From: Chrysomallon squamiferum
Taxonomy: Eukaryota; Mollusca; Gastropoda; Neomphalida; Peltospiridae
DNA: 64,000 nucleotides
Assembly (NCBI GenBank): GCA_012295275.1
Contig: CM022678.1
Span: forward strand, 7,482,059-7,546,058
Direction of reading: 5' to 3'
The notes beneath the pieces are model-generated. The model was given only the letters and a program-made list of their open reading frames with translations, searched no databases and had not been told where the DNA came from. Positions within the stretch are counted from its first letter, which is position 1. Every line of letters begins with the position of its first letter. Below are positions 42,820-56,592 of the stretch, piece by piece. Made by a program: the position numbers and the translations under genes.

Positions 42820-44020
42820 CTTTTATTTTTTTAAGCTTAATGCCACTATCAAATTATTGAAACTTTGTTTTAAATGTTTATCATCCAGTATTGTTTCATT
42901 TTATTCTTAAATAATATTTTTAATTTCTTTTACTACATTATTACATGAAACAAACTTGAAAAGAAATATATATATCTTACCTTATTTTTATCATTTAACC
43001 GTTTTAAATTTTTCATGCCTGAGTTTGTGTTATCATAAATCTATTTTCCACAATACTTCATGTGGAAACCGTTTTATTTAGCATTTTTATTATTATTAAC
43101 TTATTCTTTTCTTTTCTTTTATTATATTATATTTTTATTTTATTTATTTTTTTTTTTAAATCATTATTTTATCTTATATATACAGATTCTTAAACATATA
43201 TATTTCTTGCACATAGTTATTTGCACCATTCCTATCAATATACCAATGAGGCAAAAAAGTTAATTATGAACTAGTATTTTCAAAAGAAGGTTTTATCAAA
43301 TTAATCAAGTAAAAAAAATAATAATAAAAAAATTAAATTAATTGTGTATGTTAAATAAAAGTGTTTTATGTGTTATTTCTGTTAAACCATGATTTTTTAC
43401 ATAATTACATTTCTAATGTTTTCTTTTTATTGTTTGCTAGTTTTATGTTAGTGTTAAAATGTTTTAACATTGATAATGTTAACTATAAATCAGGGTGACC
43501 AAATATTTTTATCATTATAATTGTGATTTCATTGAAATTGAATGACTGGAAAAAAATGTACATTTTTTGCATTTTGATTAAAAAATGTTTTTTAATACCT
43601 TGTTTTATATCTTAATATTTTAATTAATTATTTATTTATTTATTTTTAATTATTATAATTATTATTATTATTATTATTATTATTATTTTTATTTATTTAT
43701 TTTCGTTAAAATATTTTGTTATAAATTTTTATTGGTTTACTTAATAAATTATAAAGTAATTTTGTCTTGTAACCATGATAAAAAAAAAGAAAAATACCAT
43801 TTGTGTCATACTTACAGACACTAGTAATCTTCAGTAATTAACGAGTTAACTACCTTGTTTCAGAATATTTAATGTACCTTTATATATTATTGTGCGAATG
43901 TGACGAATGTGTTAAATCAAAAGGAAGCAAGTGAATTGAAGCTAATGAAAATTGTTAGATTTACAGAAGTAACTTCAGTCAGTATTAAAAAGAAAAAACT
44001 AATTTCTTTATATATATTTT

Positions 44021-44099
<79 letters not shown>

Positions 44100-44441
44100 A
44101 GAGATTCTTTTCCCCCTTTTTTACTGAAAAGTTTACTGTCATTGTTGTGTAGTTTGTAAATACTATAACACTAAGGGAGGTCACTCTTGTTGACATATAA
44201 ATGCTCTCTAAAGATAATTTATAAGCTTAAGCGAAATCAGTTTTAACTAAAGTCAGTGTTTCGTTCAACTTTCAAACTGATCAGAATACACGTGTATATA
44301 TATATATATATATATAATTTTTAAATTCAAAATAATTTTTTAATTTTTAAATTTTAAAAATTTTTCATTGATTCATTGAATGATTATAAAATGATGATTC
44401 ATTGATTCATTGAATGATGATGATGATGATTATTATGATGA

Positions 44442-44492
<51 letters not shown>

Positions 44493-44720
44493 TGAAACAA
44501 AAAACATTTAAATTTACTTACCTTATCGTAGATCCCCAGTTGCATAATCCTAAGTATCCAAAACATTTTTAAAAAAAAAAAAAAAAAAAAAAAAGAAACA
44601 GAAACAGAACGTAAATAATTCCTTCTTAATCTAATAACGTGTTGCTAAGGCCCTCTTTGGCAACGACGTTATGGCGGCTATTTATACTGGTGTTAAATCA
44701 AAAGCGTTATTCAGATGACT

Positions 44721-44776
<56 letters not shown>

Positions 44777-45190
44777 AAACAAAATAATAATGGATGGCAC
44801 AGTCGTAGTTTCTTTGGCAGCAACAGAATTACGTCAAAGTGTTCGTTTATTGTTCCGGATCCGTAAAAATATCTACTATTTTAGCTAGATTGCGAAATAT
44901 TGGATTGTTTCCGTGAAAATTCGTCATTGCTTCAGATCCGGTCAACCGCAGAAATATTCCCCACTACAAGTTCTGGACAAAACTTAGATTCCTGAAAATA
45001 ATTATTTTGCTAAATATAAATAAGACAATCTATATCTATATCTGTATGTAAAATACAAATGAAACAGATTGATTAACAACATCTGCCTCAATACTTAACA
45101 TGTTAATAATGTAGCAGACAAAAATAATTAAGTACAAAATCATAAAAACAGGTACACACAGTATTTTTAAAAAATTAAATTTAAATTTAA
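41891..45190. other. Intergenic AT-rich DNA with microsatellites
   Basis: Holds (TTA)n at 42,791-42,819, 43,660-43,690, 44,448-44,491 and 44,723-44,776, a CT/CA compound repeat at 44,025-44,093, and a poly-A run at 44,573-44,594. A GC-richer patch at 44,640-44,960 has no gene I recognise. Confidence 0.6.
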
Positions 45191-45229
<39 letters not shown>

Positions 45230-45556
45230 TGAAGTTAAAAAAGAAAAACAAAAGAAGAAAAATAAAGTATGTAGGCCTGTACTGGTATGTATGTATCTAT
45301 GTATGTAGTAGATATGTAAGAAGACGGTATCATGAACAATTATTTTAATAATTATCTACCATTTGTTGCTTTGAGCTAAGATTTTTAAGGCCGAGTGTAC
45401 ATGATAGGGGCAGTCCTCCTATAGAAATTTTGTTACATGCATTAAGGTGATCTCAGTTTAATACCAAGAATTATCGCTCAATTTCAGAACATAAATATAT
45501 TACAAAAATTATTTTTCTTTTTGATTTGTTTCGTTTATTTACAATTTATGTGTAGA

Positions 45557-45593
<37 letters not shown>

Positions 45594-48073
45594 AAGGGGA
45601 AAAAATAGATTAAAAATTACAGCGGAACAAAAAAGTAAGAAATCGGTGTAGTTAGCAAATTAACATAATTTATGTTTCCTTTTGACATTACTAATTATAA
45701 TAATTTATGCACACTTCAATTTTTTATAAGTTAATATACAGTTAGAGTTATTTGGAGAGAATTAAATTGTTTTATTATTTATTTATTTCATATGTAACGC
45801 TCCCCTCTCCAAGAAAAAGCACCATGTGGACTGGTAGGTCTAAGAATAAGAAAAATTATGTTATAATACTAGAACGGTCAGTTACGGATCAAACACTATG
45901 TTAAACGATTGTTAAAACTCATCCATTAGAAGCCAGCACAACGTGTTGAGCAATGAAGAACAATGCTTCGTCTTTTACATGGTCGCAAGGGAACTTCTTA
46001 ATTAAAAGGCAAGTATTTTGCTTTTCCCAAATTTTTCCCATTGTTTTGGCTAATTTGGAAGGGCAGATGCGTCTCTGAAGCGTAAAACTCTGTTTTTAAA
46101 TTTATTGTTCTTTTTAAAGGAATTTCGACGCTATTTGCAAAAATAACACTGTTCCCAATACTTATATTATGAACTATCCCAAAAGTCAGGAGAAGTATAA
46201 ATAATAATATTTATAGCTTCGTTCTTCATGCAACGAAATTACTAGTTTTGATTTTTATCTATTAAATTAGGCAAGTGGCAGTCCTCTTGTAGGCGAAGAG
46301 GCTAAATGAGGAATTATGTTACACTTTTTTCTTTTTTGTAAAAAGGGATCCTGAACTGTGATTTTCAAATATAATATTTAAATTAAAGTAAATTTAAGGT
46401 AGCTCTAGAGTGATGCTATGAAACATTCTCTGTAAGTATCACGCACTTATTTCCGATGAAAAATGACTGCAATGATACTATAGGATATCCAGTATGTACT
46501 GTCAGTGTTTCTCTGTAAATTATTTGTGCAAGGTTCATGAGAGGAAAGAAAATATGCAAAAGTGCTATTTTTTTGGCATTACTATATTTTAATTACTACA
46601 GTGAGCATTAATTATAATGTTCGTCATCTAGAACTGTAATTAATAAGTCGCACTATTTCGGCCTACGTCCTTTTTTTTTTCTTCTCAAAAATGTAATTCT
46701 TATGTAATCAATCGATTGAAACTTGTCGATTGTATTGTGTATTATGCCATTGTTTGATACAGTTCCAGTTCTGATTTTTATTTTAGGTTTACTTTGATTA
46801 ATTTCGTTGTAATAAAATTCCAACTTTTATATCGTATTTATTTATATCAGATGTAATTTTTAAAAGAAAGATAGAGAAAAATCTCGGATTGTGTGGAAAA
46901 AAGAAATTATAATTTCATGATTATTGTATAGGAGTGATTACTCATTTGTTATATGCTTCTAACTGTATTTCATTTATGTGGGTTGGTGGCGGGGTTGTTG
47001 TTTATCCCGCAATCGGCGGACGGTCATAATGTCTGCTATTCAAACTACGTACAGATTTACTTTCTTTTAAATTTGTAGTAGTAGTAGTAGTAGTAGTAGT
47101 AATAGTAGTATTGACGAAATATTCTTTCCACATCAGTTTCCTCCAAAACATTCTTGTTCTGTGATTTGAAGTTTTAAAATGACTTAAATATTAATATAAG
47201 GTTCAATTCTGGCATTTCCTAACACAGAAAATAATGTATCATTTTCCAGTATACTCTTTATTATATATTAAAATATTTTCTTTAATGACTTTATCATTAT
47301 TGTCATTAGTTTAAATACAAAAATAAATTTTCTTAGATTGTCTCTCACGAAATAATAATCCATTGGATTTTATCACTCTTGTGCAGTATTTGAATTTAAT
47401 ACGGTTCTTTTGTCCAATCTTACCTCTTTTTTTTTTTCTTTTTTCGTCTCTTTAATGCACAAATGTATATGTAGATTATGAATCATTTTGTGTTATCACA
47501 TTTCTAATTCAAGTTAAAACTTTTCACATTTTAACACTCTTCTCCCTCGAATGATTGTAGTGACATTATTTTGCACGATTCTTTCTGTATGACATACCAA
47601 ATGTTTAGCATTTCTAATATATCAATAATTATTCCACTCTGACGAATACAGTTTGTAAGCAAGCTGTCTCATGCCTCCAGGGGTAAAATATATAATCCAT
47701 AAAATATCAAAGATAATGGCTGCCTTTCATAATTCCGAACGGTTTACATTTCTAAATGAATACCATGAATAATGTTTTTTAATCACATTTTGTAACACCT
47801 TCGGTACGAGAGAATAATTGGATCAAATCTTGAGCACTCCGGAATTTACCTAAGACCAAATTAGTTAATTTTTAAAGTATTATCCTTCAAAAAATCCGTG
47901 AGTATGTTTTGTATTCACAATGAAAACCCGAAATCACAACGCTGTCTAACTGTCTCTCCTTCACAAGGTAACCGGTTTTTTATGCATTAGTTACCCAAGA
48001 TGCTTTCTGCATTTCAGCTTTATGTTCTTAAGTGTTATTTGTAAATTATTTAAATCAGTTCAAGTTTGCAGAC
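45191..48073. other. Intergenic region between convergent genes
   Basis: No coding segment seen. (AAT)n at 45,196-45,227, (TA)n at 45,560-45,590 and (AGT)n at 47,077-47,112. The side next to 48,073 would include the 3' UTR of the UNC5CL-like gene; TTTATT (AATAAA on the minus strand) at 47,257-47,262 is a possible signal about 810 nt after its stop. Confidence 0.5.
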
Positions 48074-50104
48074 CTAACAGGATTCGCCCTCAGAGGGTAA
48101 CCTGATAGAAACGTTAATCAGATACTTTTCCACAAAGCTTGCTGCATCTTCTCGCTCCATATCCTTGAGAATGTTATAAAGATCCAGCAAAGTTTTCCTT
48201 TTCTCCTCCATGTATTGAAGAATGGCTGACGTGGGACTGTTGACTTTTGATTCTAAGTACGGAATGCTCCTGTCTAAACCTAACTTAGCCGCCAAGCCCC
48301 TCCAGTCGTGTTGAAAAGGGCAACGAGGATCTAACATCAGCACTAGCTGATGCTTCAGAGTCAGTGGAATTGTCTGTCTGTCTTTCAATGTCTCTTCAAT
48401 TTGGTTTAGAGGGATGGTGTCTGTTTTTCCGTCGATACGGACATTAATATTTTTAGGTGAACCAGGAGTGGAGCCTAAACTGATAACGGGAGATTGTCCC
48501 AGTTGAATATTCACTGATTCAATATCCTTCAGTGCCTCAGCGTGCAGATCTGTTCTCTCCTCGATCATGTGGATGATTATTTTCTCAAAGTCATTCTCTA
48601 GTTTCTCCTGGTACATAATGAACTGTATATTTATTTCATCCATCATGCCTTTCGGTGCCTCCACTCGTTTGAAACTTAGAGAGGCGTGAGGACACTGGTT
48701 ATGCCAAATTTGTAAGAAAGATACTTTTTCTGTTTCACTGTCGTACACAGACGACCAGCACTCTGACAAGTAGCGCACTTTCAGGTGCATGTCTCCGCCG
48801 GCAGCACTAAATAAAAACGTGTTCTCCGGACAAACTAGTTTACCGCCAAACTTAATTTCGTTGTATATGGCCCATTGCAGATTGCAAGGAGTTTTGTTGA
48901 AGAAGTACGTTCTGACTTGCAAATGGTTGACAGCCGTGTCAAGAGAGGACGCGAAAACCGCAGTCTGCAGCCATTTTTTGCCAGGGTTTCCAATGACTCC
49001 GGTCTGAATGCTGGTGACCAGCGTGAAATGGTCAAGACGGACGTGACACGTATCTTGGGTAACAACGCATCTTCCACCATCTGTGCGGTTACCGCACAGT
49101 GGCTTCCATTTCTGTTCTTCTGTAATCTCTGTCTCGCTCACGAGAATAGTGATATTCTTTGCGTCATATGCACAATGCTTGTACTCCAGAAGACATGGTT
49201 TTTCAAGCTTCTGTCCGTGAGGACCACAATAAATAACTGGACTTACATGCGCCTGGGATTCATCTAGAGGAGGAGCGTCAGAAAGGTCCCATGACAAACC
49301 TAAAACTATTGGCACTTTTTTTCCAGCGCCAACAGCATCACGTGGTATGTGCAGCGAGACACCTGTATCGTCCACCACGAGCACGTCACCCTTGGAGTCG
49401 ACCAAATGAGTTATATAAATCAGTAGTTTGCCTGAAATCATTCTAACTAAACTTCTGTCAGTCGGAATGAGCAAATCACGAACAGTTCCTTCAGACTGAC
49501 TGAGCATTTCCAGCGTCTCCGTTTCTACCGAATATTTATCATGTCCCTCAGAACATCCTGTCACAGGATTAGTAGCACTTCTGTAGACTCGAACGTTTGG
49601 ATTGGTTCTTGAGGATGAAATGTCAGGTTTTAAAACAGTATCCGCAGGAATAAGACCACTTGCATGGGAGGATTCGTTTTGCCGTAACATTTCATGTTCT
49701 GGCATTTGCTGAGCAGATATGCTTGGCGTTTGGACAGAACACGTTTGCTGAATTTGTTTACCAGTCTCTTCACGTACTTGTAGTGAGGTATCTTGTCCAG
49801 ATGTGTCTTGAGCAAGATTACTGAATCCTTCCAACCGACACTGGGGGCAATGTCTTTCGCATAACGACTGATGATTCGTTTGAATTTGGTGGTTTGTTTT
49901 GCACCGTTTCTTGTAGCACCATCTCAAAATGACAAATAAGAAACCAGCAAGAATTAGTACTATTATTACAATGAGTAACGAGATTATAAGCGTATTATCG
50001 TCCAAGACTGATGAATTAGCAGCACTCGACATCGATATATTTTTATGATGAAGATACATAAATTTATGGAATTCTGTTTTACTCGATACAAATATGTCTC
50101 TCAT
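48074..50104 (-). CDS. UNC5CL: UNC5CL-like membrane protein with ZU5, UPA and death domains
   Basis: A 676-residue protein in one open exon. Hydrophobic residues 39-60 followed by RWCYKKRCK give one membrane segment with the C-terminus inside. Residues 64-215 are polar linker. A ZU5 domain spans about 222-362 (DTGVSLHIPRDAV, SWDLSDAP, VSPVIYCGPHG), a UPA-like region about 375-500 (KKWLQTAVF, FFNKTPCNLQWA) and a death domain about 580-665 (HDWRGLAAKLGLD). This order, and these motifs, match vertebrate UNC5CL rather than UNC5A-D: there are no Ig or thrombospondin domains. HFT at 359-361 sits where autoproteolytic ZU5 proteins have HF-S. UNC5CL is known as a pro-inflammatory epithelial death-domain adaptor; that role here is inference. 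The start could be residue 25; the first ATG has the better context (A at -3). The protein is longer than human UNC5CL, mainly in the linker. Confidence 0.9.
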   Translation of the reverse strand: MRDIFVSSKTEFHKFMYLHHKNISMSSAANSSVLDDNTLIISLLIVIIVLILAGFLFVILRWCYKKRCKTNHQIQTNHQSLCERHCPQCRLEGFSNLAQDTSGQDTSLQVREETGKQIQQTCSVQTPSISAQQMPEHEMLRQNESSHASGLIPADTVLKPDISSSRTNPNVRVYRSATNPVTGCSEGHDKYSVETETLEMLSQSEGTVRDLLIPTDRSLVRMISGKLLIYITHLVDSKGDVLVVDDTGVSLHIPRDAVGAGKKVPIVLGLSWDLSDAPPLDESQAHVSPVIYCGPHGQKLEKPCLLEYKHCAYDAKNITILVSETEITEEQKWKPLCGNRTDGGRCVVTQDTCHVRLDHFTLVTSIQTGVIGNPGKKWLQTAVFASSLDTAVNHLQVRTYFFNKTPCNLQWAIYNEIKFGGKLVCPENTFLFSAAGGDMHLKVRYLSECWSSVYDSETEKVSFLQIWHNQCPHASLSFKRVEAPKGMMDEINIQFIMYQEKLENDFEKIIIHMIEERTDLHAEALKDIESVNIQLGQSPVISLGSTPGSPKNINVRIDGKTDTIPLNQIEETLKDRQTIPLTLKHQLVLMLDPRCPFQHDWRGLAAKLGLDRSIPYLESKVNSPTSAILQYMEEKRKTLLDLYNILKDMEREDAASFVEKYLINVSIRLPSEGESC

Positions 50105-52740
50105 AATAAATTACAGTTTCTAATTCTTTCCAAAGAGTTTCCTTATCAGAGTCCAAAGTGGCCTTTGATGAGGATGAACTTGATCCATGATAGTTATCAC
50201 AATAGTCCATACCAGATTAAACACTGGCCTGTAATTGTTTTAGGTGATCATCTTGCATTGAGTATTAAAAGTTCCATTTTTTATTATATCGTTTACCTAC
50301 TTTAAGTTCCCATTCTGGTCGTTGTTATCAACAGAATTCCTGGTACACTGTGTATTAACGTCCGTACATACTGCATTTTAAGAATAACACTTCTGTAATT
50401 GCTTTGGTTATTGAAGATTTGGATTCTAACAATGGTTTCGTTTAAAGTTTTTATATCGCTTTTTGTCCTTCGTCTTCTGAAAGAAAAATTAATTTTTAGT
50501 AAATAATTAATATATGAAAATAAAATGTTTAATTATTTGGAAGAGTAAACCATCTTCATGTTTCTACCTGTAAATAGTTACTTAATATATTTTCCATCAG
50601 TGCTCCTAGTTGACTATCAATTGCGTCTAAATTCTGAATAAACTCAACAAGTAGTTATTTTATAGTAGTTTCGAAAAGCTCTCTTTTACTAAATTTCAGA
50701 CATCTTATTTATTACTCTTGAGGAGGAATTACCAAATTAGTCTAAATTTTCGATTCAGATATTTTATTCTCAAGTTGACGTCAAGGTTTCGGAGTTATTT
50801 ATTCTGGGTGTTTGTGGAGTAATTGTCAAAAACGTCTGTCTCTAAAAATTGAATGATTATTATTATTATTATTATTTTTTTTTTTTTAAAGTTTTTGACA
50901 GTAGCAGACTTTTTAGTTAACTGTTCGGTAAGTTATACAGGAATAAAACTAACTAACATAATTTTATCTTTATGGCCTTCTCAATGACTTGTTTTGGGGG
51001 TTGCGTTTTTCTAAGATGGGTCTTCATAGAGTGGCAAACATCCTTTTAAACTATACATTAGGCTGCGGAAGAATTATCAAACGTGTTCGTCTTTAAAAGT
51101 ATTTTAATGACTCTTCATCAATATATTTTTTGTATTTCATTTTCTTTTTTTTACTTTTTTTTTTTTTTGAATTATTATTATTACTTTTATTATTCTTTTT
51201 ATTATTATTGTTTTAATTATTATTATTCTTGTATCTGTCATTTAAGGTGTTTATTTGTCATACTTAAACTGGACATATTCGTCCATATTAAACTTCTAGG
51301 ACTCTTGTTGACAACTGAGTTTCAGTTTATCATTATTAAGAAACTATCGTTTAGTCTTTCATTTCATTGTTGTATAATCTGTACCAAGAAAACAATCATA
51401 TTTACAACTTGAAAAAAGACGTATATTTAAGTCTGTTGAGAAATCAAAACTGAAAATAGCGTTTTCTCTGTATGTGTATGTGTGTGTGTCTGTTATGCTG
51501 GATTTTATTTAAGATTTATACATATGTAAAACATTATAATAACCTTTTTACATCTATATATTTTGCATAACATTTCATACACCGTTGCTCATCTACAATA
51601 ATGATACAGCTATTCCTGAATGCAACGTGTCAAAACCTGTGTGTATGACCTTAATGTTATATTTCATTTTTATTTTCAATTTTTTCTTTTCTTTTTTTTT
51701 TCTTTTTTTTTTCTTTTTGATAGAGAGAGAGATATGCCTTTCATACTCTGTATTTTGATATTATGAAAACCCTAGACTATATAATCATAATTTTCAGTCA
51801 GCATTTTCTTTTTTCTTTTTTTTTTTTTCCTTTTTAAAAATAGGCATTTCAGTAAAAGGAAGATGAAAAATATGTTGACATCTAATCACTCTTTCGAGTA
51901 GTAGCCTCGCTAAAATAATTTATTAGATGTTTTGCCGTAAGATACTTAAACTAAATATGGTGTTTTTCTTTTGTAATTTTATAGCAAAACATTCCATAGT
52001 ATTTGTTGGTATAGTCTATATGCATTGCAGTTAGTACCGCGTTGTATACCTTATTAAGTACAGTTCTTAATGACATACTCATTCAATTATTGTTTATAAT
52101 TATTACAAATTAAATTCAGTCATCGGAGAAAGGATAAATCATGAATTTGTCTTCAAAGACATTTTACGGTAACTAGTTTATTCATTCTGCACTGACAATT
52201 TCATGACTCCAGATATTACTGAAATGCAGTTCAAAATAACCCGCATATATATAGTATTCAGTTTTATTTTATTTATTTATTATTATCATTATTATCTGTA
52301 ATTCTGAAAGCTCGCTCATTTCATTATTTTTTGGACACGCAATAGTCGATCTCTTTTTTTGTGATGAGGCGTCATTACATGTTCATTCATTCATTCATTC
52401 ATTTATTCGTTCATTCATCTGAACTTGGATCTGCAAATACGTTTCTCAAAATACTTGTGAACCAATAAAACAACAGCTTAAGTGACGGCAGTCATTATTA
52501 AAAACCCTAAAAGATACAGTATTATTACTAATATGAAATAGAATACAAATATTATCTTATCCTATATAATACTGGGGTATTCAGTAAAATATACACCACA
52601 GAGCAATGTAAGAAACAGAATAACATGCGATATAACTTCGTACATATCTATTGCAGATTACTATCTCTACATGATATTTGTAAACATAATCTTAAGTAGC
52701 ATTATTTTTATAAATGAAATAAACTTCTTTCCTTTACTTT
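50105..52740. other. Region upstream of the UNC5CL-like gene
   Basis: No coding segment recognised. Would contain 5' UTR or a 5' intron of the minus-strand gene. Simple repeats only: TTA near 50,855, TTA near 51,175-51,230, (CATT)n near 52,383. Confidence 0.45.
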
Positions 52741-52899
52741 TTTATTTTATATATATTTTATTATTATTATTATTATTTTTTATTTTTTATTTTTGTTAGG
52801 TCACGTTATTTTTATGCTCATGGCTAAATTTAAACCTTTCTAATGCATACCTAATACGTACACAAAAATGTTCGAGTTGTAATTCAGTTACACTGAATG

Positions 52900-53240
52900 C
52901 GATCCTACAAGTTATTATCTGTAATTATACATTTCCCAGCTCAGCCACTGTTTTGCAACTGATTTTCCACTAACGTCGTATGTGTTTACCCGCCAGTGGG
53001 AAGGCAAACATGAAAGACCTCTTGTTGCTAACCTCGTAGGTTACACATTCAATGCATTATACGACTATGCGCAGTCTAGCCATTGTTTCGTAACGGTTAT
53101 CCAGTGTCGTGGTGCAGACCTGGGTTGTTATTTTTGTTTGTTTTTGTGGTTTTTTCGTGCTACGGTATCGTTAAACATTCCCGTACTGGCGTGTGAGAAT
53201 TCGTGCCAGTACGATGGTGCATAAAATAAAAAATCCAGCT
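52900..53240. other. GC-richer patch with a short inverted repeat
   Basis: CAGCTCAGCCACTGTTTTGC near 52,938 is echoed by CAGTCTAGCCATTGTTTCGT near 53,072, so part of this patch is an old duplication. CGTACTGGC and GCCAGTACG form a 9-bp inverted repeat at about 53,182-53,214. An 80-codon open frame here is unrecognised and probably not a gene. Confidence 0.4.
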
Positions 53241-53529
53241 ATTGTCGCTAATAATGGCTGCAGTAATAAGTTTATCTCACAGTTAAATGAAAAGAAAATA
53301 ATCCATATATCTGACTCCTTATATCTAACAATATTCGTAACAGGTGTCATGTTGTAAATATCATCACTCTTCGTGTTTTTAGTTCTCTTTAATAACACGT
53401 TCACCCCGTCCATATTAAACAGTACAAGATATAGACGCTTAGTGAATGAACACCTGTGCAAATACTAAACTAATATTAGACGATGACGCGAGCATATGGA
53501 ATGTTAAAGAAATTAATAAAAATAAATAA

Positions 53530-53534
<5 letters not shown>

Positions 53535-53589
<55 letters not shown>

Positions 53590-53590
53590 G
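53535..53590. repeat. AAT microsatellite
   Basis: (AAT)n of about 55 bp. Confidence 0.95.
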
Positions 53591-54667
53591 AAAAGAAAAG
53601 AAAATTAAAAATAAAACCTGAATTACAAAAATAATTTGAAAACTCATAATCAATGCCAGCAAACAACCTGGTTGGAAAATGGGTCTATGAAGAAAGAACC
53701 ATGCAGCCTTCGAAAAGCAAGTGTAGTATTTTTACTTAGAATGTTTATTAATTTTAAACAGCCAAAAAACAATGAAATCATTTACACACGTTACAAAACT
53801 CTGAGAAGACAGTCAGTTAAACACGCAGAAGAACAACAACAGTAATTCAGTGAACTGGCAAGCGTCTTGTTGTTGCACGAAATGAGCTTGGTGCACTAAC
53901 AAGTTACAGACGAAGCTGCAAAACGAAATTATCATTGTGGCCAGCTCTGTTTTTCAAAACCATTAAGAAATCATAACAGTTTGCTAAGGGAAAAAAATCA
54001 ATTAAATCGCCTGAGTACCAATATTTTAAAATACCAACAGATTTATTTTTGCTACAATTGTTATAGGAAAATATCACTTAACCTGTCTGTCTTGTAACAT
54101 ACAGTCAGTTCATTATTAATTCGTAAAGCGAATTACTGACTTTCTTTTAACTACAGTTATTATTACAGATAACTGTGGCTACACGTCATAATCATGCAAG
54201 CTATTTCACTTGTTTACAAATTCAGAGAGTGAAACAGTAAAAGATTTGTTTTTAGCGTTTGTTATCATAATAACTGTGGTTATTCGTGACGGGTTTGTTT
54301 TGTAGCAAAACAGGTTAGCTTAAGTTTATTACCAGTTCCTGACAAAAACAGGAAATAATTTGAGAATGCCTTCATTTTCTCAGTTTTCGAATGATACTTA
54401 GTTTTGTCTGAACATAAACGTAAATGTTATTCTCTCGCTAATGTCATTGTCCGATTCAGCGGCTGGAGGTAAATGTTAATAATACAGTGACAGTTTTAAA
54501 AATAGATAACACACTAATTGTTAAATAGATGAAACATTTGACAATCGTTTAATGTTTATCTCAGTGTTAAACGAAACACGGTCTTGAAATGATATTGTGC
54601 GAAAGGAAATCCAATGTACGGTCCAAACTGACGGATCAGAAGCAAGATACGAACATTGCACAAGATA

Positions 54668-54668
54668 A

Positions 54669-54699
<31 letters not shown>

Positions 54700-54730
54700 C
54701 ACACACACACAGAGACACACATACACACAC
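54668..54730. repeat. CA/GA compound microsatellite
   Basis: (CA)n, (GA)n, (CA)n mixture. Confidence 0.9.
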
Positions 54731-55689
54731 AATTCATACAATAGACGTAAGCCAATAACTAGGACGGCTTTACTAAAAACTGTACACGCACATAAACAAA
54801 TAGTACAACTCTTCGCTGTTCAGATGAATCATATATAATGTATTTCCTCAAGATGTTTAATTGTACAACTCTTGATGTATGACAGAAATTAACCTTAAAC
54901 AGTTTTAAACAGCACGGTATAGGTGTGATTGCCAAGTAAACTGTAAAACGTATGTATGTTAGAAATTAAGCTCAAACGTTTTAAACTGCACACCATGCCA
55001 GTGGCTGCCTACGCTTTAGTATTTTGAAAGAACTAATAAACAGAATGACATTAATAATAACAGCGATAATAAAGAAAGATATAATACAGAGAAAGCAAAT
55101 ATTTTATGAATTTAAAAAAAAGGATGTGAACTTACCACAGAATAAAAATAACTAATTAATTATAACGAACCTTTCAGCGAAAAGATTTAGACAAGTTTGA
55201 TTGATTAAGTTATGTCATTATTTTCTTTAAATTTGCAAAATTAAATTTTATATATGTATATACATTAGTCCGATATGTGGCTGATATATTACACACACAC
55301 ACACACACACTAAAAAGTAAATAAACGTAATAAATAAATAACAATAAACCGATTACATAAATGTTTTTTCGTTTTGTTTTTGCAAAAACATATCAACACA
55401 TTATCTTTACTATACCTCTGTTCTTATACTCATATATAAAACATGTTTTACTGCAGTTAAACGAGAATATCGACATTCATACACTTTTATCTTTGTTGGA
55501 TAGATACGCTGTTTAGACAGAAAGAGTTTTTTTTTTAGAAAATGAAACTAATGTTTTCTTTATTTTGGTGCACTGAGATATTCGTACATCCGCGAATGTG
55601 TTTCTGCTTTTGGACTGAAGAGACAATATCAACATACTGTTATTTACATTTTTCCCAACTTGTTTAATTTAATAATATTAACCTATTTT

Positions 55690-55960
55690 TTTTTTTTTTT
55701 TTTTTTTTTTTCTCTCTCTCTTTTGTGTCTATGTTGTTTCAGATGATGTTGCAAAAATCAAAAAAAAACGTTATCTCATTCAACGTTGCCGCCGCGATTC
55801 CAACCACTCCCAGTTTCGTCTTCCTTGTTGCACGCTAAATAAGCACCACAATACAGTTTGTTGTTTTCTCTCATTCATCCGAGCGCACATACTACGTGCA
55901 GGGACAATACTAAGCTGGTGGTTTACGTATAGCTAACAATAGATGATGACACACCTATTG
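55690..55960. other. Poly-T run followed by a GC-richer, promoter-like patch
   Basis: T run at 55,687-55,712, then unique sequence with GCCGCCGCGATTCC at about 55,788-55,801 and more CpG than its flanks. No open frame of note. Could be a regulatory patch or a non-coding exon of the minus-strand gene. Confidence 0.25.
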
Positions 55961-56097
55961 CAGCTTCCTTCTTTCCTAAAGCTTTAACACATGAGACAAA
56001 ATGTGCCGATTCACAGATTCAGATATTGCTCATTTTAATTGTTCAATCACATGAATGACTTTAGTCACGTAGGCTACATAGTAACGGCAAAGTGTGC

Positions 56098-56099
<2 letters not shown>

Positions 56100-56133
<34 letters not shown>

Positions 56134-56559
56134 GACTACTTTTACTATGATTACTGCTACTTGTATTACTGCTTCTTCTTCTTCTGCAGCTGCTGCTGTT
56201 GTTGATCCTGCTGGTGCTACTAGTAACACTTTCACTACTACTACTACTAATAAATAAGTATTCGTATCTAGCCCAGTTCACAATCAGACTTTACACCTTC
56301 GTTGTGACTGGTTTTCATACAGATATTACTACAACCATTCCCATTCATCTACTACTACTACTATACAGCTACTACTATGACTATTACTACTACTACTTCT
56401 ACTACTGCAACTACTACTACTAATAATAATAGTACAGTGTTGTAGGAGTAATATAGTTATAGCAGTACTAATAGTACTTGTAGTTGTTTAATAGTAGTAG
56501 CTGTTGAGATGTTAATGTTAGTTATAAGTTGTATAATAATAATTACTGTTGTAGTTGTC

Positions 56560-56592
<33 letters not shown>
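56100..56592. repeat. TA, CTA and TTA microsatellites
   Basis: (TA)n at 56,100-56,133, imperfect (CTA)n at about 56,140-56,440 and (TTA)n at 56,562-56,592. Confidence 0.92.

Noticed and set aside
48789-49267. Plus-strand frames over the UNC5CL-like gene
   Set aside because: Shadows of the minus-strand coding exon, whose domains are unmistakable.
52982-53224. 80-codon frame in a GC-richer patch
   Set aside because: No recognisable domain, and it overlaps a duplicated, repeat-like segment.
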